Shown here in pieces: positions 25,497-32,660 of a stretch of DNA of 64,000 nt. The DNA lies in the NCBI RefSeq assembly GCF_029893355.1, contig NZ_JARZAI010000022.1, forward strand, positions 62,001 to 126,000. Direction: 5' to 3'. The position numbers and the translations under genes were made by a program. Below the pieces are notes generated by a model that ran no database searches, was not told the DNA's origin, and saw nothing but the letters and a program-made list of their open reading frames with translations. The stretch comes from Kitasatospora sp. MAA4 (GTDB taxonomy: Bacteria; Actinomycetota; Actinomycetes; Streptomycetales; Streptomycetaceae). Numbering within the stretch: position 1 is the stretch's first letter; each line of letters opens with the position of its first letter.

Positions 25497-27238
25497 CAGT
25501 ACTTACGCTCCATCGGCTGGTAGCGGGTCGTGACGACCGGCTTGTAGTCAAGGCGGATGGAGGTGCTGCCGTCATCGGCGACCTCCTGGTACGCCATGGT
25601 GTGCTGCATGAACTTCACGTCGTCACGGGTCGGGAAGTCCTCGCGGAAGTGACCGCCGCGCGACTCCTCGCGGGCCAGCGCCGAGACGACCAGCACCTCG
25701 GCCAGGTCGAGCAGGTTGCCCAGCTCGACGGCCTCCAGGAGGTCCGTGTTGTAGCGGAAGCCCTTGTCCATGATCGCGACGTGCTTGTACCGCTCGCGCA
25801 GCGCCGCGATGTCCTCGGACGCCTGCTTCAGGGTCGCGCCGGTGCGGTAGACCATGGCGTTGACGTCCATGGTCTCCTGCAGCTCCTTGCGGATCTGCGC
25901 GACGGACTCGGTGCCGGTGGAGTCGCGCAGGCCGTCGACCAGCGCCTGCACCTTCTCGGCCGGGTTCTCGGGGAGCGGCGTGTAGTCCACCGTCGACGAG
26001 TAGTTGGCGGCGGCGATGCCGGCCCGCTTGCCGAACACGTTGATGTCCAGCAGCGAGTTGGTGCCGAGCCGGTTGGCGCCGTGGACCGAGACGCAGGCGA
26101 CCTCGCCGGCCGCGTAGAGGCCGGGGACCACGTCGGTGTTGTTGCGCAGCACCTCGCCCTCGACGTTGGTCGGGATGCCGCCCATCGCGTAGTGCGCGGT
26201 GGGCTGGATCGGGATCGGGTCCGTGTAGGGCTCGATCCCGAGGTAGGTGCGCGCGAACTCGGTGATGTCCGGGAGCTTGGCGTCCAGCTGCTCCGGCGGA
26301 AGGTGCGTCAGGTCCAGGTAGACGTGGTCGCCCTCGGGGCCGCAGCCGCGACCCTCGCGGATCTCGGTGTAGATCGCGCGCGAGCAGACGTCACGGGACG
26401 CGAGGTCCTTCATGACCGGGGCGTAGCGCTCCATGAAGCGCTCGCCGTCCTTGTTGCGCAGGATGCCGCCCTCGCCGCGGGCGCCCTCGGTGAGCAGGAT
26501 GCCCATCCGCCAGATGCCCGTCGGGTGGAACTGGAAGAACTCCATGTCCTCCAGCGGCAGGCCGCGGCGGTAGACCAGCGCCTGGCCGTCACCGGTGAGG
26601 GTGTGGGCGTTGGAGGTCACCTTGAAGAACTTGCCGGTGCCGCCGGAGGCGAACACCACCGACTTGGCCTGGAAGACGTGGATCTCGCCGGTGGCCAGCT
26701 CGTACGCGACCACGCCGGCGGTCTTGCCGTCGTTGATCAGCAGGTCGAGCACGTAGAACTCGTTGAAGAACTCGACGCCGTGCTTGACGCAGTTCTGGAA
26801 CAGCGTCTGCAGGATCATGTGACCGGTGCGGTCCGCGGCGTAGCAGGAGCGGCGGACGGCCGCCTCGCCGTGGTTGCGGGTGTGTCCGCCGAAGCGGCGC
26901 TGGTCGATCCGGCCGGCCTCGGTGCGGGAGAAGGGCAGGCCCATCTTCTCCAGGTCGAGGACCGCGTCGATGGCCTCCTTGCACATGATCTCGGCGGCGT
27001 CCTGGTCGACCAGGTAGTCACCACCCTTGACCGTGTCGAAGGTGTGCCACTCCCAGTTGTCCTCCTCGACGTTGGCGAGGGCGGCGCACATGCCGCCCTG
27101 GGCCGCGCCGGTGTGGGACCGGGTGGGGTAGAGCTTGGTCAGCACGGCGGTACGGCTGCGCTGGGTCGACTCGATGGCCGCGCGCATGCCGGCGCCGCCC
27201 GCGCCGACGATGACGGTGTCGTACTTGTGAATCTGCAT
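25496..27238 (-). CDS. sdhA: Succinate dehydrogenase flavoprotein subunit
   Basis: A 580-residue catalytic subunit oxidising succinate to fumarate. FAD-binding GAGGAGMRAA is near the N-terminus, the covalent flavin histidine is in RSHTGAAQGG (about 42-51), and active-site residues occur in RRFGGHTRNHGE and HPTGIW. The C-terminal domain contains the DYKP region. It follows sdhD by 31 bp. Confidence 0.97.
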   Translation of the reverse strand: MQIHKYDTVIVGAGGAGMRAAIESTQRSRTAVLTKLYPTRSHTGAAQGGMCAALANVEEDNWEWHTFDTVKGGDYLVDQDAAEIMCKEAIDAVLDLEKMGLPFSRTEAGRIDQRRFGGHTRNHGEAAVRRSCYAADRTGHMILQTLFQNCVKHGVEFFNEFYVLDLLINDGKTAGVVAYELATGEIHVFQAKSVVFASGGTGKFFKVTSNAHTLTGDGQALVYRRGLPLEDMEFFQFHPTGIWRMGILLTEGARGEGGILRNKDGERFMERYAPVMKDLASRDVCSRAIYTEIREGRGCGPEGDHVYLDLTHLPPEQLDAKLPDITEFARTYLGIEPYTDPIPIQPTAHYAMGGIPTNVEGEVLRNNTDVVPGLYAAGEVACVSVHGANRLGTNSLLDINVFGKRAGIAAANYSSTVDYTPLPENPAEKVQALVDGLRDSTGTESVAQIRKELQETMDVNAMVYRTGATLKQASEDIAALRERYKHVAIMDKGFRYNTDLLEAVELGNLLDLAEVLVVSALAREESRGGHFREDFPTRDDVKFMQHTMAYQEVADDGSTSIRLDYKPVVTTRYQPMERKY

Positions 27239-27269
27239 GGGGTGTCAGTCGCCTCTGGCTCTGGCCGAG

Positions 27270-27761
27270 TTAGATGTTCGGGTCGAAGGTGAAGATCACC
27301 AGAGTGCCGAGCAGCACGGTGAACACCGTGGCGGCACCCATCAGGGTCTTCAGCCAGAGACGCGTCGAGTCCTTCTCGGCGTAGTCGTTGATGACCGTGC
27401 GCATGCCGTTGGAGCCGTGCAGCATGGCGAGCCAGAGCATCAGCAGGTCCCAGCCCTGCCAGAACGGCGAGGCCCAGCGGCCGGCCACGAAGGCGAAGCC
27501 GATCTTGGAGACGCCGCCGTCGAGCACCAGCATGATCAGCAGGTGGCCGAGGATCAGCACCACCAGCACGACACCCGACAGGCGCATGAAGAGCCAGGCG
27601 AGCATCTCGAAGTTGGTACGGGTGCGACGAGGGGTCTTCGTCGAACGCGTCCGCGGCGGCTGGATCACGAACTCGTCGGCCGGGTTACCGGTGCCGAGTC
27701 CCTTGCCGGTGTGGGCCTGCGAAGAGGAGACCAGCTCGATGTCAGAGGTATCAGTCGACAT
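27270..27761 (-). CDS. sdhD: Succinate dehydrogenase hydrophobic membrane anchor subunit
   Basis: A 163-residue protein with three hydrophobic helices (MLAWLFMRLSGVVLVVLILGHLLIM, WDLLMLWLAMLHG and LMGAATVFTVLLGTLVIF). The RLSG segment and a His in LGHLL are typical of b-heme anchor subunits, as is the HGSNGMRTVI quinone-site region. The N-terminal 50 residues are a charged cytosolic extension. It sits 6 bp after sdhC. Confidence 0.92.
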   Translation of the reverse strand: MSTDTSDIELVSSSQAHTGKGLGTGNPADEFVIQPPRTRSTKTPRRTRTNFEMLAWLFMRLSGVVLVVLILGHLLIMLVLDGGVSKIGFAFVAGRWASPFWQGWDLLMLWLAMLHGSNGMRTVINDYAEKDSTRLWLKTLMGAATVFTVLLGTLVIFTFDPNI

Positions 27762-27767
27762 GCCGGA

Positions 27768-28148
27768 TCACTTCCCGAACCAGGAGAGCAGGGTGTGCTG
27801 GAGGATCGGGTAGAACGCGCCGGCCATCAGGACGACCCAGACGCCGACGACGCTCCAGAGCATCTGCTTCTGGTACTTCGGGCCCTTCGACCAGAAGTCC
27901 ACCGCGATGACCCGTAGGCCGTTCAGGGCGTGGAACAGGATGGCGGCGGTCAGGCCGTACTCCATCAGGTTCACCAGGGGCGTCTTGTACGTCTGAATGA
28001 CGGAGTCGTACGCCTGAGGCGACACGCGCACCAGCGCGGTGTCAAGGACATGAGCGAACAGGAAGAAGAAAATGAGGACGCCGGTGACTCGATGAGCCAC
28101 CCAACTCCACATGCCTTCCCGGCCGCGGTACAGCGTTCCAGCCGGCAC
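27768..28148 (-). CDS. sdhC: Succinate dehydrogenase cytochrome b556 subunit
   Basis: A 126-residue cytochrome b subunit anchoring complex II and binding quinone. SWVAHRVTGVLIFFFLFAHVLDT contains the family H-R-x-T-G motif and a candidate heme histidine; a second is in ILFHALNGLR. Three helices. The GTG start follows GGAGGG with a 6-nt spacer. As first gene of sdhCDAB, it follows a 5' region holding an FNR-type inverted repeat. Confidence 0.94.
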   Translation of the reverse strand: MPAGTLYRGREGMWSWVAHRVTGVLIFFFLFAHVLDTALVRVSPQAYDSVIQTYKTPLVNLMEYGLTAAILFHALNGLRVIAVDFWSKGPKYQKQMLWSVVGVWVVLMAGAFYPILQHTLLSWFGK

Positions 28149-28282
28149 GGAAAACCCTCCGGAAGCGGATGAAGGGCTCGGCCGGCTTCGGTGTCGGTCA
28201 GCCCGGCCGGGTACGGTCCACCGGCCGCGGACATCCTATCGACGCCGTGTCGGGAACCGCCTCCGGGGGGCCTTCGCGGGGT

Positions 28283-28296
28283 TTGATTGTGATCAA
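28283..28296. promoter_or_regulatory. FNR-type inverted repeat upstream of sdhCDAB
   Basis: TTGAT-TGTG-ATCAA matches exactly the classical FNR/ANR consensus TTGAT-N4-ATCAA. It lies about 135 bp upstream of sdhC and about 105 bp upstream of the divergent lipoprotein gene. The overlapping repeat TGATTG/CAATCA spans 28284-28299. Binding by a Crp/Fnr-family protein is inference; streptomycetes are not known for a canonical FNR. Confidence 0.4.
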
Positions 28297-28329
28297 TCAG
28301 GCACGTGCGGCGTAATGTGGCGCCCAACT

Positions 28330-28344
28330 GTGACGCTGAGTCAC
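28330..28344. promoter_or_regulatory. Inverted repeat GTGAC-N5-GTCAC
   Basis: A 5-bp perfect inverted repeat with a 5-bp spacer lies 56 bp upstream of the lipoprotein start. It resembles Crp-like half-sites (GTGA/TCAC), but its spacing is one base longer than the usual GTG-N8-CAC. Confidence 0.3.
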
Positions 28345-28399
28345 GGTGACGCTCCGGTACGGTGACGGATTCCCCGCCGTCGATCCTCCCGAGGGCCCC

Positions 28400-29191
28400 A
28401 TGCCTGCCCGTTTCGCTCCGCCCCTGCTGCTGTCGCTCGCGCTCGCGTTGGCCGGCTGTACGACCGTGGGCCCCGCCGGGTCCGCCGACCGGGCCGTGTC
28501 GGCCACCCCGTCAGCGGCCGTGCCGTCAGCCACCGGTCCGTCAGCGGCCGCGCCGCGCGCGCTCACGGCGGCCGCGCTGCGGGCCGCCGCGCTGGCGGGC
28601 CCGGATCTCGCCCCCGGCTGGACCGTCACCGTCGTGACCCCTGGTCAGAGCTCCGCGGCGCCGACCGCGGCGGACCACGAGGTCTCCGACGTGCCGGCCT
28701 GCCAACCGGTGCTGGACGCGATCGGTCCGGCGAACCCGACGGGTGAGCCGACCGCCGAGACCGACCTGAGCCTGACCCGGGCCGCGTCCCCGGGCGCCGA
28801 CGTCTACGCCGCGCTGCTCGCCTACCCGGTCGGCCGGGCGGCGCTGCTCCAGTCGGCGCTGGACCAGGTGCTGGCCCGCTGCGGCAGCTTCACCTCCACC
28901 GCGACGGGCACCGGCAGCCGCAAGGGCGCGAAGACCCAGCACCGGCTGGCGCGGACCGACACGCCCACCCCGGAGGGAGCGGACGGCGCCACCGCCTTCA
29001 CCCTTACGAGTGGCAGCGCCACGCCGGGCGACCCGGGCGCGGCGGCGCTCTCCCAGGACGCGACGGTGGTCCGGGTCGGCACGGCGCTGGCCGTCTTCTC
29101 CACCGTGGGCACGGGGAAGGAGCCGGCCGCCGCGCCCGACCCGGCGGTGGTGCAGGCGCAGACCCGCAAGCTGCGGGCCGCACAGAAATGA
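28400..29191 (+). CDS. Lipoprotein of unknown function
   Basis: A 263-residue secreted lipoprotein. The signal peptide is followed by a clear lipobox, ALAGC, with Cys near residue 18, then a Ser/Ala/Pro linker. The folded part (about 60-260) has repeated mixed alpha/beta segments with two cysteines (VPACQPVLDAIGP and LARCGSF) that may form a disulfide. It resembles the sensor-like lipoproteins common in actinomycetes, but I do not recognise a specific family. The ATG at 28400 follows GAGGG; an upstream in-frame ATG would bury the signal peptide. Confidence 0.7.
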   Translation: MPARFAPPLLLSLALALAGCTTVGPAGSADRAVSATPSAAVPSATGPSAAAPRALTAAALRAAALAGPDLAPGWTVTVVTPGQSSAAPTAADHEVSDVPACQPVLDAIGPANPTGEPTAETDLSLTRAASPGADVYAALLAYPVGRAALLQSALDQVLARCGSFTSTATGTGSRKGAKTQHRLARTDTPTPEGADGATAFTLTSGSATPGDPGAAALSQDATVVRVGTALAVFSTVGTGKEPAAAPDPAVVQAQTRKLRAAQK

Positions 29192-29192
29192 C

Positions 29193-29801
29193 CTAGTGGG
29201 CCCCGGCGGTGTGACTGGCCACCAGGTGCTCCAGCCGGTTCAGGGCGATCCGGCGGAGTTCGTCGGAGGCGACCAGCCGCTCCTCGTCGGGGTCGTTGGC
29301 GAGCCGGGTGCGGATCGAGGTGAGCACGGCGTCGAGCATCTCCTCGGGGTCGATGCCGTCCAGGCAGACCACGAAGACGTGCCCGAACCGTGCCTCGTAC
29401 GCGGCGTGGGCGGCGCGCAGCGCGGTGTGCGCCGCCTGGCTGCCGGGCGCGCGCATGCCGAGCAGCGGCTGGGGCATCCAGCTCTCGTCGGCCAGCGCCT
29501 CGGCGAGATCGCTCGGCCGCAGGTCGTACGAGGCCTCGCTGGCGGCCGCGAGCAGGGACTCCAGATCGGGGTACGGGCGGTGCAGGGTCAGCCGCAGCGC
29601 CCAGCGGTGGCTGCCGCAGCAGGCGAGCAGGGCCTCCTCGGCGGCGCCGGGGTCGGCCTCGTTGAAGCGGTGCAGCCCGACGGCTGCTGCCGGTGTCGCG
29701 ACGGCTGCTGCGGGGGTGTCGGGCCGCTGCGGAGGAATGCCGGTCGAGGGCTGTTCGACGTTTCGGTCCGTCGAACTGTCGGCCGGAGAGTCGCTGGCCA
29801 G
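29193..29801 (-). CDS. OHCU decarboxylase family protein
   Basis: About 202 residues. The core (HRFNEADPGAAEEALLACCGSHRW, LAEALADESW, Y-E-A-R-F-G-H-V-F-V-V-C and RIALNRLEHLV) matches 2-oxo-4-hydroxy-4-carboxy-5-ureidoimidazoline decarboxylase. That enzyme catalyses the last step of urate oxidation to allantoin. The family's H-P-R-I/L-G motif is not evident; the corresponding stretch reads HTALRAAH. Start uncertain: no ATG, GTG or TTG lies between 29801 and the conserved core, but a CTG at 29801 has a GAGGAGG ribosome site 5 nt upstream. The next upstream candidate is GTG 29843 without a ribosome site. Confidence 0.75.
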   Translation of the reverse strand: MASDSPADSSTDRNVEQPSTGIPPQRPDTPAAAVATPAAAVGLHRFNEADPGAAEEALLACCGSHRWALRLTLHRPYPDLESLLAAASEASYDLRPSDLAEALADESWMPQPLLGMRAPGSQAAHTALRAAHAAYEARFGHVFVVCLDGIDPEEMLDAVLTSIRTRLANDPDEERLVASDELRRIALNRLEHLVASHTAGAH

Positions 29802-30147
29802 CGGGTCCTCCTCGTGAGGGCGGGAAGGGGGCGAGCGGCGCACGGGGGAGAGGGTGTTCGTCGCGCCGCGCCTGGGGAGCGATGGGGAATTGCCGGGTCG
29901 GTGGGACAAGCATGGATCACGTGGGATCCATGACGGCGATGACGAATGCCCGCGGGCGCTGGTTGCGTGCGAGGCGTGCGACGGCTGGCCCGGGCGTGCC
30001 TGCCCGGCTGCTGCTGCGGGTCTCCCAGGCAGCGGGACCACGGTAGTTGAGCTCTCATCAGTTGGGGAGAGTGCTCGCAGAATTCACCCTGACGAGCTAT
30101 CAAGTTGTGACCCGCACACCATCGGACCATCCGTTCGGATGACCGCG
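29802..30147. other. Intergenic region, 346 bp
   Basis: This gap holds the 5' region of the OHCU decarboxylase gene and the 3' side of the peptidase gene, both on the minus strand. The segment 30045-30140 is lower in GC than its surroundings, suggesting a regulatory rather than coding role. I see no convincing small gene or strong terminator. Confidence 0.4.
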
Positions 30148-31734
30148 CTAGGGGGCGCAGCTGGTCTGCGGGGCGGGCATCGTGCCGTTGACCAGGTACG
30201 CATCAAGTGCCTGGTTCACGCACGCGTTGCCGCTGCCGAAGGCGGCGTGCCCCTCACCCTCACGGGTGAGCAGCGTCGCGTTCGCGAAGCCCTTGGCGAG
30301 GTTCTGCGCCGCCGCGTACGGGGTGGCCGGGTCGTCGGTGGTGCCGATCACCAGGATCGGCGCGCTGCCCTCGGCGCGGATGGTGTGCGGCTTCTCGGTG
30401 CTCTGGAACGGCCAGCCGGCGCAGCTCGCGCTGCTGAGGTCCTCGGCGGCGGTGTCGCTGTTGAGCAGCGGCGCGCCCTGCTTGAGCTGGGCCAGCACCT
30501 GCTGGACCCGGGCCGGCGAGGGCGCGGGGCTCGCGCCGTCCGCGCAGGAGATGGCCACCTGGGCGTCGTCGCTGGCGTTGTAGTGGCCGTCCTGGTCGCG
30601 GCCGTTGTAGGAGTCGGCCGCCTCCAGCAGGCCACTGCCGTCGCCCTGCTGCATCGCGGCCGCCAGCGAGTGGCGCAGCTGCGGCCAGGAGGACTGCTCG
30701 TCGCCGTAGAGGAAGAGCAGCGCACCGGTCCAGCCGAGCGTGGAGGTGAGCAGCCGGGGACCGCCGGTCTTCACCGGCTTCTCGCGCAGCCCGTCCAGGA
30801 AGTCGGCGGCCTTCTTCCCGGCGGTGGCCGGGTCGCTGCCCAGCGGGCATTCGGAGGCGTGGTTGGTGACACAGTCGGCGGCGAACCGTTCGAACGACTT
30901 CTCGAAGCCGATCTGCTGCTGGACGTTGCTGTCCAGCTTGTCGGCGGCCGGGTCGATCGCGCCGTCCAGTACCAGGCGGCCGGTCCGGCCGGGGAACTCC
31001 TCCGCGTAGAGCGCGCCGAGGTAGGTGCCGTAGGAGATGCCGAGGTAGTCGAGCCGGTCCTGGCCCAGGGCCTGGCGCAGGACGTCCATGTCCCGGGCGG
31101 TGTTCCGGGTGCCGACGAAGGGGAGCAGTTTGCCGGCGGCGGCCTCGCAGGCCGCCGCGTAGTCCTTGGCCCGCTGGTCGCTCTGGGCCTTGCGGGCGGT
31201 CGGGTCGGCCGGCGGGTCCTGCTGGTCCAGCGCGTCGCGCTGCTGGTCGGTGAGGCAGTGGATCGGCGAGCTGGCGCCGGTGCCGCGCGGGTCGAAGCCG
31301 ACCACGTCGTAGTGGTCGTGCAGCGGGCCCTCGAAGTCGCCGTGGGCGTTCTTCACCAGATCGACCCCGGACTCGCCGGGACCTCCCGGGTTGACCACCA
31401 GCGAGCCGACCTTGTGGCCGGGGTCGGCGGCAGGCTCGCGGATCAGCGCCAGGTCGAGCGCGTCGGCGGCCGGGTGGGCGTAGTCCAGCGGGACGTGCAG
31501 CCTGCCGCACTGGAGGGTGCTCCCGTCGGGGCAGGGGGACCAGGCGATCTGCTGGCCGTAGAAGGACGCCAGCGCCGGATCCGTGCCGCTCGGGGAGGCC
31601 GCAGCCGCCGCCGGGCTCGTCGCGGACGGCGTCTGCGACCTCGCAGCGCCCGCACCGCCGCCGGTACACCCGGCCAACAGCAGCGAACCGAGCGTCACGG
31701 GTACGGCGAGGCGGGGGAGCCAGGAGGTCGTCAC
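30148..31734 (-). CDS. Secreted alpha/beta hydrolase, tripeptidyl aminopeptidase-like lipoprotein (S33)
   Basis: A 528-residue extracellular hydrolase of the Streptomyces SlpD/SlpE/Tap type, releasing N-terminal peptides. The signal peptide ends in lipobox LLAGC (Cys about 23). Oxyanion region NPGGPGESG and nucleophile elbow GISYGTYLGALYA (Ser about 213) are present. The C-terminal TAP-like domain carries the acidic TTDDPATPY and the catalytic His in EGEGHAAFG. Several cysteines, including the terminal TSCAP, suggest disulfides. It is monocistronic. Confidence 0.88.
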   Translation of the reverse strand: MTTSWLPRLAVPVTLGSLLLAGCTGGGAGAARSQTPSATSPAAAAASPSGTDPALASFYGQQIAWSPCPDGSTLQCGRLHVPLDYAHPAADALDLALIREPAADPGHKVGSLVVNPGGPGESGVDLVKNAHGDFEGPLHDHYDVVGFDPRGTGASSPIHCLTDQQRDALDQQDPPADPTARKAQSDQRAKDYAAACEAAAGKLLPFVGTRNTARDMDVLRQALGQDRLDYLGISYGTYLGALYAEEFPGRTGRLVLDGAIDPAADKLDSNVQQQIGFEKSFERFAADCVTNHASECPLGSDPATAGKKAADFLDGLREKPVKTGGPRLLTSTLGWTGALLFLYGDEQSSWPQLRHSLAAAMQQGDGSGLLEAADSYNGRDQDGHYNASDDAQVAISCADGASPAPSPARVQQVLAQLKQGAPLLNSDTAAEDLSSASCAGWPFQSTEKPHTIRAEGSAPILVIGTTDDPATPYAAAQNLAKGFANATLLTREGEGHAAFGSGNACVNQALDAYLVNGTMPAPQTSCAP

Positions 31735-31778
31735 CGGAACATGTCTAGCATCTGGTTTCCCCCGCCCGAACCGCGGTG

Positions 31779-32525
31779 TCAGTCCCGGTGGATCTTGTAG
31801 TTGGACGCCTGCGCCCGCGGCCGGACCACCAGCAGGTCGATGTTCACGTGCGAGGGCCGGGTGACCGCCCAGGCCACCGTGTCCGCGATGTCCTCCGAGC
31901 TGAGCGGGTGCGACACCCCGGAGTAGACGGCGGCGGCCTTGGCCTCGTCGCCGCGGAACCGGGTCACCGCGAAGCCCTCCGACTTGACCATGCCCGGGGC
32001 GATCTCGATCACCCGGATCGGCTCGCCGACCAGTTCGAGGCGGAGCGTGGCGGCGATGGTGTGCGCGGCGTGCTTGGCGGCCACGTACCCGCCGCCGCCC
32101 TCGTAGGCGGCCAGCGCGGCGGTGGAGGAGAGGATCAGCACCGTGCCGTCGCCGCTCGCCCGCAGGGTCGGCAGCAGGGCCTGCGTCACGTTCAGCACGC
32201 CGAGCACGTTGACCTGGTACATCGCCAGCCAGTCGGCCGGGTCGCCCGCTTCCACCGACTCGGAGCCGATCGCCCCGCCGGCGTTGTTCACCAGGACGTC
32301 CACCCGCTCCAGCGAGGCGGCGAAGGCGTCCACGGCCGCGCGGTCGGTGACGTCCAGGGTGTACGCCCGGCCGTCGATCTCCTTGGCGAGCGCCTCGATC
32401 CGCTCGGTGCGGCGAGCCGTCAGGACCACCGAGAAGCCCTCGGCGGCGAGCCGCCGTGCGGTCGCCGCGCCGATCCCGCTGCTCGCCCCGGTGACCACGG
32501 CCACCTTCTGCTGCTCGGTCCCCAT
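31779..32525 (-). CDS. SDR family NAD(P)-dependent oxidoreductase
   Basis: A 248-residue classical short-chain dehydrogenase. TGASSGIG (about 12-19) binds the dinucleotide, NNAG is near residue 79, and the catalytic Ser (LILSSTAAL) and YVAAK follow at about 131-151. An arginine pair after the second strand (TARRTER) favours NADP. The substrate is unknown; relatives include serine/3-hydroxy acid dehydrogenases of the YdfG type. The ATG has AAGGG 8 nt upstream. Confidence 0.88.
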   Translation of the reverse strand: MGTEQQKVAVVTGASSGIGAATARRLAAEGFSVVLTARRTERIEALAKEIDGRAYTLDVTDRAAVDAFAASLERVDVLVNNAGGAIGSESVEAGDPADWLAMYQVNVLGVLNVTQALLPTLRASGDGTVLILSSTAALAAYEGGGGYVAAKHAAHTIAATLRLELVGEPIRVIEIAPGMVKSEGFAVTRFRGDEAKAAAVYSGVSHPLSSEDIADTVAWAVTRPSHVNIDLLVVRPRAQASNYKIHRD

Positions 32526-32610
32526 GTCGCTGGCCCTTCTGTTCTGCCGTCCGATCGTGCGTGCGAGGTCATCATCTCAGCCGGGCCTGCGGCAGGTCCG
32601 GCGGACGCAG

Positions 32611-32645
32611 GCGGGGCCCGGAGTCCAGTGGACTCCGGGCCCCGC
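32611..32645 (-). terminator. Terminator of the sedolisin gene
   Basis: Arms of 17 bp (GCGGGGCCCGGAGTCCA and complement) around one central base lie 15 bp beyond the protease stop on the minus strand. Confidence 0.75.
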
Positions 32646-32660
32646 GCTACCGCAGGTGGT

